NCBI RefSeq assembly: GCF_018215265.2
Contig: NZ_CP136562.1
Coordinates: 1,550,001 to 1,614,000 of the forward strand
Origin: Paenarthrobacter sp. GOM3
GTDB lineage: Bacteria > Actinomycetota > Actinomycetes > Actinomycetales > Micrococcaceae
DNA: 64,000 nt
Reading direction: 5' to 3'
A model generated the notes under the pieces. That model was given only the letters and a program-made list of their open reading frames with translations, made no database searches and was not told where the DNA came from. A program made the position numbers and the translations under genes. Below, one piece after another: positions 55,263 through 63,541 of the stretch. The stretch's first letter is position 1. Each line of letters starts with the position of its first letter.

Positions 55263-56729
55263 TTAGCGTTCGGTCGCGACGGGGCGTTCCGGCACGTGCA
55301 GCCTGGACATGACGCGGTCAACGGAGGACGGAACGCGGCCCTTGGTCATGATGGACACAGCCACGGTTACCGCGAATGCCGCCGGTACACTCCATGCCGC
55401 GGGCTGGGCCAGCCACGCAGGCGCGTTTCCGCCGCCCATCAACGTTCCGGCCACCATAGCGCCGCCGCAGAGCAACGCGCCGGTCAGCATGCCCGCGATA
55501 GCCCCGGCATCGGTGAGGCCACGCCACCAGATTCCCAGCAAGAGCACCGGACAAATGGTGGAGGCCGTAAAGGCAAAGACCAGGCCAACGCTTCCGGCCA
55601 GGGCCAGGGTGTCGGTCATGAAGGCAAAGCCCAAAGGCACGACGGCGGCGACCAGCGCCGCGAGCCGGAAACCCCTGACGCTGCCGCCAAAGACGTCCTG
55701 GCTGATGACGCCCGATAAGGACACCACCAGGCCCGAGGTTGTGGACAGGAAAGCTGCGAAGGCTCCTGCCACGACCAGGGCCGAGAGGACATCACCCGCC
55801 GTTCCACCGATCAGCCTTCCTGGCAGCAGCAGGACCAGGGCATCAGCTTGCCCGGACTGTGCCAGTTCGGGAGCGAACATCCGTCCGAGTGCGCCGGAGA
55901 GCGTGGGGAAAAGGTAGAAAACGGAGAGTAGTCCCAGCACAATCAAGGTGGTCCGCCGCGCGGACTGGCCATCCGGGTTGGTATAGAACCTGACCAGCAC
56001 ATGCGGCAGCCCAAGGGTTCCGAACAGCAGGGCCACCAACAGGGAGATGTGTTGGTAAGCACCTGCGGGTGCTTGGCTGGTGGGGTTGAGGGTGAGCGGT
56101 GCCTGTGGCGCAGTGCCGTTGCCGGCCAGCGCCAGCAGGACGAACACTACGGGCACTGCCAGCGCCGTCAGCTTCAACCAGTATTGGAACGCCTGGACAA
56201 AGGTGATGGAACGCATCCCGCCTGCCACCACCGTGAGGCACACCACCACTACAACCGCCGTCGAACCTACCCACGACGGCAGGCCAGTGGTGATCCTGAT
56301 GGTGAGGGCCGCCCCGTGGAGCTGCGGGACGATGTACAGCCACCCGACGGCTACCACCACCAGGCTCGTCACGCGTCGGACCAGCGCCGAATCCAGGCGG
56401 GCCTGGGTGAAGTCCGGGATGGTGTAGGCACCGGAACGCCTGAGGGGAGCGGCCACGAAGAGCAACAGCATCAGGTAACCGGCGGTGTAGCCCACCGGGA
56501 ACCACAAAGCGTCGGTGCCTGAGAGCAGGATCAGCCCGGCCACACCCAGGAAGCTTGCCGCGGAAAGGTATTCGCCCCCGATCGCCGAGGCGTTCCACCA
56601 TGGTGGGACGGTACGGGAGGCGACGTAGAAGTCGCCTGTTGTACGGGAGATGCGCAGCCCGTAGAAGCCGATGACCGCCGTCGTAATGGATACGGCGAGG
56701 AACGCGACGAGGCTGACGACGGGGTTCAC
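55263..56729 (-). CDS. Sodium:solute symporter (ActP-like), pair 1
   Basis: This 488-residue SSS-family permease has about 13 TM helices, with GEYLSAASFLGVAGLILLSG in TM2 and LVVVAVGWLYIVPQLHGAAL, typical of ActP-like acetate/pyruvate symporters. It is in an operon with a small membrane protein (four-base overlap) and the LytTR/LytS genes. Shorter and less conserved than the 539-residue paralogue at 59577, so its substrate may differ. Confidence 0.88.
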   Translation of the reverse strand: MNPVVSLVAFLAVSITTAVIGFYGLRISRTTGDFYVASRTVPPWWNASAIGGEYLSAASFLGVAGLILLSGTDALWFPVGYTAGYLMLLLFVAAPLRRSGAYTIPDFTQARLDSALVRRVTSLVVVAVGWLYIVPQLHGAALTIRITTGLPSWVGSTAVVVVVCLTVVAGGMRSITFVQAFQYWLKLTALAVPVVFVLLALAGNGTAPQAPLTLNPTSQAPAGAYQHISLLVALLFGTLGLPHVLVRFYTNPDGQSARRTTLIVLGLLSVFYLFPTLSGALGRMFAPELAQSGQADALVLLLPGRLIGGTAGDVLSALVVAGAFAAFLSTTSGLVVSLSGVISQDVFGGSVRGFRLAALVAAVVPLGFAFMTDTLALAGSVGLVFAFTASTICPVLLLGIWWRGLTDAGAIAGMLTGALLCGGAMVAGTLMGGGNAPAWLAQPAAWSVPAAFAVTVAVSIMTKGRVPSSVDRVMSRLHVPERPVATER

Positions 56730-57088
56730 TTGTCCTCCACAAGGTCCCGGTAGCGGGCCTCATTGCGGGCCGCGGCACGGTTATATAGCCAGGCACTGAG
56801 CCCGATCACCGGGTAGACGCCCACCCCGAGTGCCAGCCAATTAAGGGGGAGGCCCACAATGCGGATTTCAGCCACACCCGGGCCGTAGACAAGGATCAGT
56901 GCGAACACGCTCAGGATGACCAGGAACCCGCAGGCCACCACCAACGCGAGGCGCAGCTGCGACCGGATGAGCGAGCGGACAAAAAGGCGGCCGGAGTCGG
57001 AATCTTCCGGGATCTCACGGTGGCTCGGCAACCGTCCGGGGGCGAGGGGAGCGGACTGTCGCGGCGCCGTGACGCGGACCCTGGTCAT
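56726..57088 (-). CDS. Small symporter-associated membrane protein (DUF485-like)
   Basis: The 120-residue protein has two TM helices (LALVVACGFLVILSVFALIL; LNWLALGVGVYPVIGLSAWL) and charged tails (AAARNEARYRDLVEDK), the layout of the DUF485-type partners of ActP symporters. The ATG at 57088 overlaps the response-regulator stop (ATGA); the longer frame to 57274 is rejected. Confidence 0.75.
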   Translation of the reverse strand: MTRVRVTAPRQSAPLAPGRLPSHREIPEDSDSGRLFVRSLIRSQLRLALVVACGFLVILSVFALILVYGPGVAEIRIVGLPLNWLALGVGVYPVIGLSAWLYNRAAARNEARYRDLVEDK

Positions 57089-57804
57089 CCTTGGGGCCGG
57101 ATGCGCGTGGAGTGCAGTTTGTCCCTGACCGAGGGAAGATGGCGCCGGCTGATGGGCAACTCTGCCCCGGACACAGCCACGCTGGGGCCTGTGGCGGAAA
57201 GCCGCAGGTGCTGGACGTGGTTGAGGGCGATGAGGTACGAACGATGGATCCGGATGAAACCGGCTTCCGCCCATTTCTGCTCCAGGTCGCTGAGGGGCAC
57301 GCGGATGAGGTAGCTTGCCTCGGCGGTGTGCAGGCGTGCGTAATCCCCTTGGGCCTGCACGTAGGTGACGTCGTCACGCCGGATCATGCGCGTGGTGCTG
57401 CCAAGATCCACCGTGATCATCTCAGGCGCCGGTGTACCGTCCTTGATCAACTCGCTGATCCGGTCCACAGATCGGGACAGCCGTTCGGCCCGCAGCGGCT
57501 TCAGCAGGTAGTCGACGGCGGCCAAGTCGAAGGCCTCAAGGGCACAGTCCTCGTCCGCGGTGACGAACACGACGGCGGGCGGGTTGCTGGTGCGCGATAT
57601 GGCCCGGGCGATGTCCAGGCCCGACAGGGCGGGCATGTGGATGTCGAGGAAAACTGCGTCTACAGGTTCCGTTTCCAGGGTCCTCAGGGCCTCGGCCCCC
57701 GATGATGCGCGGTGGATGGCCCCAATCCGCTCGTCCCGTCCCAGGAGGAAGGCGAGTTCTTCGACGGCGGGCAGTTCGTCATCGGCGACGAGCACGTTGA
57801 TCAT
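57085..57804 (-). CDS. LytTR-family response regulator
   Basis: The 239-residue protein has a receiver domain (VLVADDELPAVEELAFLL; phospho-acceptor Asp in VFLDIHMPALSGLDIA; LLKPLRAERL) and a C-terminal LytTR DNA-binding domain (YVQAQGDYARLHT; FIRIHRSYLIALNHVQ). Downstream of its kinase and upstream of a symporter pair; most likely controls carboxylate uptake genes. Confidence 0.92.
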   Translation of the reverse strand: MINVLVADDELPAVEELAFLLGRDERIGAIHRASSGAEALRTLETEPVDAVFLDIHMPALSGLDIARAISRTSNPPAVVFVTADEDCALEAFDLAAVDYLLKPLRAERLSRSVDRISELIKDGTPAPEMITVDLGSTTRMIRRDDVTYVQAQGDYARLHTAEASYLIRVPLSDLEQKWAEAGFIRIHRSYLIALNHVQHLRLSATGPSVAVSGAELPISRRHLPSVRDKLHSTRIRPQG

Positions 57805-57825
57805 GCTTATAGATTAGCCCGCGGT

Positions 57826-59019
57826 TCAGGCGTCGTGGCCCGGCTGCGACTTGGGTACCCGCAGGGTGATCAGGGTCCCTTCGCCAGGTGCCGTATCGAT
57901 AACCAGCCCGTGCTCGTCCCCATAAACCTGCCGCAGCCGGGCGTCGACGTTGCGCAGGCCCACGTGGTCGCCGTCCGTGTGCCCGGCCAGTACCGACCGC
58001 AGGTGTTCCGGGTCCATGCCAACGCCGTCGTCCTCGATGGTGACTTCGGCGAACGCGCCGGAGTCATTGGCGCAGATAGTGATGTGGCCCGGGCCTTCCT
58101 TGGCTTCCAAGCCATGGCGAACCGCATTTTCCACCAACGGCTGGAGGCTGAGGAACGGGATGACCGTGCTCAATACCTCCGGCGCGATCCGCAGGCTTAC
58201 CTGGACCCGCTCGCCGAAGCGGGCCCTTTCCAAGAGCAAGTAGCGGTCGATGCAGCGCAGTTCCTCCGCCACAGTGGTGAAATCGCCGTGCCGTCGGAAC
58301 GAGTACCGGGTGAAGTCGGCGAACTCAACCACGAGCTCCCTGGCCCTGGCCGGATCGGTGTTGATGAACGAGGCAATGGCGTTCAGTGAGTTATAGATAA
58401 AGTGCGGGCTGATCTGTGCCCTGAGGGCCCTGACCTCAGCCTCCATCAGGAGGGTCCGGGACGCTTCGAGTTCCGCCAGTTCCAGTTGGGCGGCAATCCA
58501 GTCAGCCACTTCGCTCGTGGCGCGGACCAGGCCCGCCCCCGCGGCAGGTGCCAAGGCTGCAACCGATCCGACCACCCGGGACCCGGCCCGGATCGGCGCA
58601 ATGACGGCGCTGAAGTCGTGTGCCGCCTTGTCGGCGCCGTGGGCCCCGGCGTGGGGGACCACCACGGTTCGGCCGGTACCCAGCACATCCGCCGCGAGGT
58701 GCATCAACGATGGCCGGAGCTCCTCCCCGGCACCGTCCCAGGCGAGTACGGCGTCGGTATCCGTGATGGCCAGGGCATCACAGCCCAGCAGTACCCGCAA
58801 TTGCTTGCTGGCCTTGGCTGCCCCGGCGGGTTGGAGGCCGCCGCGAAGGTGCTGCCCGGCCCTGGACGCTGCATGCAGTGTGTTGTAGGTGGCACGTTCG
58901 GCGTCGGTGCCAAGGTCGCGGAATGATCGGATGACCTTCAAGCCAACACCCACGACGACGGCGACAGCCAGCACGATCACGGCGATGGCTGCGGCACTGA
59001 AAAGCGGGGAGTCGGGCAT
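57826..59019 (-). CDS. LytS-type sensor histidine kinase
   Basis: The 397-residue protein has one N-terminal TM helix (AAAIAVIVLAVAVVVGVGLK), a GAF-like sensor domain (about 60-190) and a His_kinase domain of the LytS type: RAQISPHFIYNSLNAIASFI with the phospho-acceptor His, LSLQPLVENAVRHGLEA and IEDDGVGMDPEHL. The ATG at 59019 has no clear ribosome binding site, so translation may be leaderless. The longer open frame upstream is not coding. Confidence 0.92.
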   Translation of the reverse strand: MPDSPLFSAAAIAVIVLAVAVVVGVGLKVIRSFRDLGTDAERATYNTLHAASRAGQHLRGGLQPAGAAKASKQLRVLLGCDALAITDTDAVLAWDGAGEELRPSLMHLAADVLGTGRTVVVPHAGAHGADKAAHDFSAVIAPIRAGSRVVGSVAALAPAAGAGLVRATSEVADWIAAQLELAELEASRTLLMEAEVRALRAQISPHFIYNSLNAIASFINTDPARARELVVEFADFTRYSFRRHGDFTTVAEELRCIDRYLLLERARFGERVQVSLRIAPEVLSTVIPFLSLQPLVENAVRHGLEAKEGPGHITICANDSGAFAEVTIEDDGVGMDPEHLRSVLAGHTDGDHVGLRNVDARLRQVYGDEHGLVIDTAPGEGTLITLRVPKSQPGHDA

Positions 59020-59133
59020 ACAGCCAGCGTAGCCAATGAACGTGCTTGCATCCTGCCGTTCGGCGCAGGGGTGCGACCGTTGAGCGACACCCCCGGGCGA
59101 ACCACTGGAACAGGCAGCGTAGCGCATTCGATA

Positions 59134-59147
59134 GTGATTGCAGTCAC
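59134..59147. promoter_or_regulatory. CRP/GlxR-like site before the acetate symporter operon
   Basis: GTGA-TTGCAG-TCAC, within AGTGATTGCAGTCACA, fits the CRP-family consensus GTGA-N6-TCAC. It lies 53 bases before the DUF485 gene, between the divergent kinase and symporter operons. Confidence 0.65.
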
Positions 59148-59199
59148 ATCGGCGCCGAGGGCGGAGCTGATGTGGGCAAATCACAACCAGGAGGAACCA

Positions 59200-59580
59200 A
59201 TGGGTAATGAGGCCCACCCCCACGACGCCGCGGCGTCCGTGGACTTCCAGGAAGTCCAACAAACGGAACGGTTCAAGACTCTGCGCAAGCGGCACCGCAG
59301 CTTTGTCTTCCCCATGGCCGTCATATTCCTGCTTTGGTATTTCGCGTATGTCCTGTTGGCCGCCTACGCCGTCGACTTCATGTCCACCAAGGTCTGGGGC
59401 AACATCAACATCGGCCTGATCCTTGGGCTGCTCCAGTTCGTCACCACGTTCGGCATCACGGCCTGGTACGTGAGCTACTCCAACCGGAAGCTGGACCCCA
59501 TCGCGGCCGAGATCCGCAACGGGATCGAAGGCCACCAATTCGATAAGGACGGCAACATGATCCAAGGGGAGGCCAAATGA
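59200..59580 (+). CDS. DUF485 membrane protein, symporter partner
   Basis: The 126-residue protein shows the DUF485 core: RFKTLRKRHRSFVFPMAVIF, FLLWYFAYVLLAAYA, then NINIGLILGLLQFVTTFGIT and the short C-terminus. It is encoded just before the ActP-like symporter in many bacteria. AGGAGG precedes the ATG by six bases. The stop overlaps the symporter start (ATGA). Confidence 0.92.
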   Translation: MGNEAHPHDAAASVDFQEVQQTERFKTLRKRHRSFVFPMAVIFLLWYFAYVLLAAYAVDFMSTKVWGNINIGLILGLLQFVTTFGITAWYVSYSNRKLDPIAAEIRNGIEGHQFDKDGNMIQGEAK

Positions 59581-61196
59581 ACGCCACCATGGTCCCGGCA
59601 GTCGAGGTCGCTGCCCTCAAGGACACCACGCTGTTGAACATGGGCATCTTTGCCTTGTTCGTCGCGGTCACCATGGTCATCGTTTTCCGGGCCAGCCGGA
59701 ACAACAAGACAGCCGCCGACTACTACGCCGCGGGCCGTTCCTTCACGGGCTCCCAGAACGGAACGGCCATCGCGGGCGACTACCTGTCGGCGGCGTCGTT
59801 CCTCGGCATTACCGGTGCAATCGCCATCAACGGGTACGACGGCTTCCTGTACTCCATCGGCTTCCTGGTCGCCTGGCTCGTGGCCCTGCTGCTCGTCGCC
59901 GAACTGCTCCGCAACACCGGCAAGTTCACCATGGCCGACGTCCTCTCCTTCCGGTTGCGCCAACGGCCTGTCCGCATCGCCGCTGCACTGTCCACCCTTG
60001 CAGTCTGCTTCTTCTACCTCCTGGCGCAGATGGCCGGCGCAGGCAGCCTCATCTCGCTCCTGCTGGGAATCAGCGACTGGGGCGGACAAGCGCTGGTGAT
60101 CATCGTCGTCGGCGCGTTGATGATCATGTATGTGCTCATCGGCGGCATGAAGGGCACCACCTGGGTGCAGATCATCAAGGCGATCCTGCTCATCGCCGGC
60201 GCCGCAGTCATGACGGCCATGGTGCTTGCGATCTACGGATTCAATCTCTCCAGCCTGCTGGGATCGGCGGCAGAGGCTGCCAATAACCCGGCCGTCCTCA
60301 ACCCGGGCCTGCAGTACGGCAAGACCGAAACATCCAAGCTCGACTTCATGTCGCTGGGCCTGGCACTGGTCCTCGGAACTGCAGCCCTGCCGCACGTCCT
60401 GATGCGTTTCTACACGGTTCCCACCGCCAAAGAAGCCCGCAAGTCCGTGGTGTGGGCTATTTGGCTGATCGGCCTGTTCTACCTCTTCACCCTGGTGCTG
60501 GGCTACGGAGCAGCCGCCCTGGTAGGTGCGGAAACCATCAAGTCCGCACCCGGTGGCGTCAACTCAGCTGCGCCGCTGCTGGCCTTCCACCTCGGCGGCC
60601 CGCTGCTTCTTGGCTTCATCTCGGCCGTCGCTTTCGCCACGATCCTCGCCGTCGTCGCCGGCTTGACCATCACCGCAGCCGCGTCCTTCGCCCACGACAT
60701 CTACGCGAACGTCATTTCGAAGGGCAAAGCCGACGCTACTGCAGAGGTGAAAGTTGCCCGGCGCACTGTTGTGGTGATCGGCGTCCTCGCCATCCTCGGT
60801 GGCATCTTCGCCAACGGCCAGAACGTGGCCTTCCTGGTGGCGCTGGCCTTCGCGGTCGCGGCCTCCGCCAACCTGCCCACCATTGTCTACTCGCTGTTCT
60901 GGAAGAAGTTCACCACCCAAGGCGCCGTATGGAGCATGTATGGCGGGCTCGCAGCAGCGATCCTGCTCATCGCGTTCTCGCCCGTAGTCTCGGGTGCCAA
61001 GACATCGATGATCCAGGGCGCCAACTTCGCGATCTTCCCGCTCAGCAACCCGGGCATTGTTTCCATCCCGTTGGCCTTCTTCCTGGGCTGGCTCGGAACG
61101 GTCTTGGACAAGCGGCGCGAAGACCCGGCCAAGCAGGCAGAGATGGAGGTGCGCTCGCTGACCGGAATCGGAGCTGAGAAGGCAGTGGACCACTAG
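59577..61196 (+). CDS. actP: Cation/acetate symporter (ActP-like), pair 2
   Basis: The 539-residue SSS-family permease has about 13-14 TM helices, with FTGSQNGTAIAGDYLSAASF, LGTAALPHVLMRFYTVPTAK and FAHDIYANVISKGKA, characteristic of ActP-type acetate (and related carboxylate) permeases. It is regulated from the CRP-like site, and likely by the LytS/LytTR pair next to it. Followed by a strong terminator. Confidence 0.92.
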   Translation: MNATMVPAVEVAALKDTTLLNMGIFALFVAVTMVIVFRASRNNKTAADYYAAGRSFTGSQNGTAIAGDYLSAASFLGITGAIAINGYDGFLYSIGFLVAWLVALLLVAELLRNTGKFTMADVLSFRLRQRPVRIAAALSTLAVCFFYLLAQMAGAGSLISLLLGISDWGGQALVIIVVGALMIMYVLIGGMKGTTWVQIIKAILLIAGAAVMTAMVLAIYGFNLSSLLGSAAEAANNPAVLNPGLQYGKTETSKLDFMSLGLALVLGTAALPHVLMRFYTVPTAKEARKSVVWAIWLIGLFYLFTLVLGYGAAALVGAETIKSAPGGVNSAAPLLAFHLGGPLLLGFISAVAFATILAVVAGLTITAAASFAHDIYANVISKGKADATAEVKVARRTVVVIGVLAILGGIFANGQNVAFLVALAFAVAASANLPTIVYSLFWKKFTTQGAVWSMYGGLAAAILLIAFSPVVSGAKTSMIQGANFAIFPLSNPGIVSIPLAFFLGWLGTVLDKRREDPAKQAEMEVRSLTGIGAEKAVDH

Positions 61197-61218
61197 GCCC
61201 ACAGCGTCGGAAAACATC

Positions 61219-61252
61219 AAGGGCCCCTCCTGTCGTAACAGGAGGGGCCCTT
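61219..61252. terminator. Bidirectional terminator between convergent genes
   Basis: AAGGGCCCCTCCTGT pairs perfectly with ACAGGAGGGGCCCTT around CGTA (15 bp). It lies between the ends of the symporter and the PHP-domain gene. Confidence 0.85.
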
Positions 61253-61261
61253 GTGCACGGG

Positions 61262-62296
61262 TCATTTCTTGAGGCTGAGCCACTCAGTCAGTTGTTCCAG
61301 TGGCCAGGTGGTGACGATGCGTTCCTTCGGTACTCCGAGCGCTTCGGCGCGCGCAGCCCCGTACTGCAGGAAGTCGAGCTGGCCGGGTGCGTGTGCGTCG
61401 CTGTCGATGCTGAACAGGCATCCCGCGTCGAGGGCCATTTTGATGAGGTTGTCCGGCGGGTCCTGCCGTTCAGGGCGGGAATTGATTTCCACTGCTACAC
61501 CCCACGCCGCGCACTCGCTGAAGACCTTGGCTGCATCGAACTCGGACTCGGGCCGGGTGCCCCGGGACCCCTGGACGAGCCGTCCCGTGCAGTGGCCCAG
61601 GACGTTGGTGTGCGGGTCGCTGATGCCGCCGAGCATTCTCGCGGTCATGGTCTTCTTATCTGAGCGAAGCTTCGAATGGACGCTGGCCACCACCACGTCC
61701 AGCCGGTCCAGCATGTGCGGTGCCTGGTCCAGGGTTCCGTCTTCCAGGATGTCCACCTCGATGCCCTTGAGCAATTGGAACCCGTCGTGGGAGGCATTGA
61801 TGTCCTCCACTATGCGCAACTGATCCTCGAGACGTTCGATGCTCAGGCCGTTGGCTATGGTGAGGTTGGGGGAGTGGTCCGTGAGGGCCAGGTATTCGCG
61901 GCCAAGCGTGCGTGCTGCGGCCACCATCGCTTCGATGGGGGATCCGCCGTCGGACCAGTTGCTGTGACTGTGAAGATCGCCCCGCAACGCTGCCCGGAGT
62001 GTGTCGCCGCCTTGGGCCAGTGGTTCGGTGCCACGCTCCCGAAGATCTGCCAGATACTCGGGGACTTTGTCTTCCAGCGACTGGGTTATGACCTCGGCGC
62101 TGCGGCTGCCTACGCCTTTGAGGCTGGTGATGCGGCCGGCGGCCACCAGCTTTGCGAGATCGTCGGGCGGTAGCTGCCGAACGGCTTCGGCCGCTTTGCG
62201 GAACGCCTGGACCTTGAAGGTGGGTGCTTGGCTGCGTTCGAGCCAAAAAGAAATTTCGTCGAGCGCCTCGATGGGATCCATGGCTCCATGATCCAC
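61262..62296 (-). CDS. PHP-domain protein (PolX-like, HhH plus PHP)
   Basis: The 344-residue protein has an N-terminal helical/HhH region (FRKAAEAVRQLPPDDLAKLV; SLKGVGSRSAEVI) and a PHP phosphoesterase domain: DLHSHSNWSDGGSPIEAM, LALTDHSPN, GIEVDIL, VVASVHS, and FSIDSDAHAPGQL. It resembles the C-terminal part of family X polymerases without the polymerase domain. An alternative ATG is at 62281. Confidence 0.9.
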   Translation of the reverse strand: MDHGAMDPIEALDEISFWLERSQAPTFKVQAFRKAAEAVRQLPPDDLAKLVAAGRITSLKGVGSRSAEVITQSLEDKVPEYLADLRERGTEPLAQGGDTLRAALRGDLHSHSNWSDGGSPIEAMVAAARTLGREYLALTDHSPNLTIANGLSIERLEDQLRIVEDINASHDGFQLLKGIEVDILEDGTLDQAPHMLDRLDVVVASVHSKLRSDKKTMTARMLGGISDPHTNVLGHCTGRLVQGSRGTRPESEFDAAKVFSECAAWGVAVEINSRPERQDPPDNLIKMALDAGCLFSIDSDAHAPGQLDFLQYGAARAEALGVPKERIVTTWPLEQLTEWLSLKK

Positions 62297-62354
62297 GAAC
62301 CAAGCGCACCATCAACAGTGGGCAGTGTCGATGGTGCGCCGGTCCGGTCACCGC

Positions 62355-62984
62355 CTAGTGGTGGTGACCCTGCTCCAGGGCGGGATTGGAGCCCTGGCTA
62401 TGCTCTCCGTGAGGCACGGCGTGCTGTCCCGCCATCGACGCCGCCAGTCCCGGAGTAGCAACAGTTGCAACAACGACGGCGGCTCCGAACGCGGCTGCCA
62501 GAAGCCGCCCGGTCCTTGGCTGGCCGTGGGCGCCGCCGTCGTTGGTCTTGTGTTGCCGCCTCAGCCAGCCCGCTCCGGCGAGAGCCATGAGGGTCAGGCC
62601 GAGGGCGGCAAAGTGGCTCACGTCCAACGAGCGTTGGATGCTGATTCCGCTTGCCACGACCGCTACGTGCGCAAGGGCGGCTGCGGCCAAGGCCGGAAGC
62701 GCATAGCGGGTGAACACCAGGGAGTTGCGGTGCAGGCCCCACAGCGACCAAGCCAGGAAGGCCAGGCCGGCCGCGAGGGTCGCGGCACCGGAGACCATAA
62801 GTCCCGGTGCCGCGGATCCAGCTCCGGTGAGGTACCCGGCGGCCAGGGAGAGTTCGACCATTCCCGCTGCCATGGCGGCGAAATACACGAACAACAGGGT
62901 TGCCGCGCTCAGCGTGGGGTGGTTTTTGCTCTCCATGGTCATGGGTCCTCTCGCTCCGGAGTCGGTGATCAGCTGCTCGGTCAT
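62355..62984 (-). CDS. Six-TM membrane protein with His-rich tail
   Basis: The 209-residue protein is mostly hydrophobic (TLLFVYFAAMAAGMVELSLA; LPALAAAALAHVAVVASGI) and ends in GEHSQGSNPALEQGHHH. His-rich tails are often metal-binding, but there is no other support. Start at 62984, or at an ATG 14 or 16 codons later. Function unknown. Confidence 0.7.
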   Translation of the reverse strand: MTEQLITDSGARGPMTMESKNHPTLSAATLLFVYFAAMAAGMVELSLAAGYLTGAGSAAPGLMVSGAATLAAGLAFLAWSLWGLHRNSLVFTRYALPALAAAALAHVAVVASGISIQRSLDVSHFAALGLTLMALAGAGWLRRQHKTNDGGAHGQPRTGRLLAAAFGAAVVVATVATPGLAASMAGQHAVPHGEHSQGSNPALEQGHHH

Positions 62985-63004
62985 CAGCTCGTGAGTGTTG
63001 GTGC

Positions 63005-63412
63005 CTAGGCGCGGGCGGAGGCTACGGCGGCCTTGTCCTGGGAGAGGGCTACGCCGAGCAGAACCACGGCGCTGGCGAGGTGCAGCACGTTATCGGCGCC
63101 GTTGAGGGCGATGATGTTCAGCGAGCTGCCGACCAGGAAGAGGCCAACGATACCGACCAGCAAGTAGACGCCACCAACCGTGGTGTTGACCGACTTGGAG
63201 AGGGTGACACCGTTCATGCCTGCGTAGAGCAACGCGGCGCCGATGGCCAGGTGGATGATGTTGTGAAGCGGGTTCACAGCGAAAATGATCAGGTTGGCGC
63301 CCTCGGTGGCGAAGAAGCCGATTCCCGAGGTGACAAAGAATCCGAGCACGCCTACCAAGAGGTAAACGGCTCCGAAGATGGTGGCGATCAAGCGATTGGG
63401 CGAAGTACGCAT
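63005..63412 (-). CDS. DUF4383-family membrane protein
   Basis: The 135-residue, four-TM protein contains IFGAVYLLVGVLGFF, VNPLHNIIHLAIGAALLYA and NGADNVLHLASAVVLLGVA, a good fit to DUF4383, which is common in Actinobacteria and has no known function. Upstream ATG at 63481 is rejected because the MRTSPNRL start fits the family. Confidence 0.85.
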   Translation of the reverse strand: MRTSPNRLIATIFGAVYLLVGVLGFFVTSGIGFFATEGANLIIFAVNPLHNIIHLAIGAALLYAGMNGVTLSKSVNTTVGGVYLLVGIVGLFLVGSSLNIIALNGADNVLHLASAVVLLGVALSQDKAAVASARA

Positions 63413-63541
63413 TGGTCCGAACCTTCCGATGATGGCCGGGAAACCCCGGCCGTCCTGCTGAACCCCAAGTGGGGATCTCAAGCAGTGATTCGGACCATGT
63501 GCCTGTTCGGATGGGTGGCGGTTGGAAAAAACTTCAAGCAG

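Noticed and set aside
57089-57274. Long N-terminal extension of the small symporter-associated protein
   Set aside because: It would overlap the response regulator by nearly 190 bases, and the sequence is Pro/Arg-rich shadow of that gene; the ATGA overlap at 57088 is much better.
59020-59565. N-terminal extension of the histidine kinase
   Set aside because: It would run through the divergent DUF485 gene and the CRP-like site. The peptide has no family sense.
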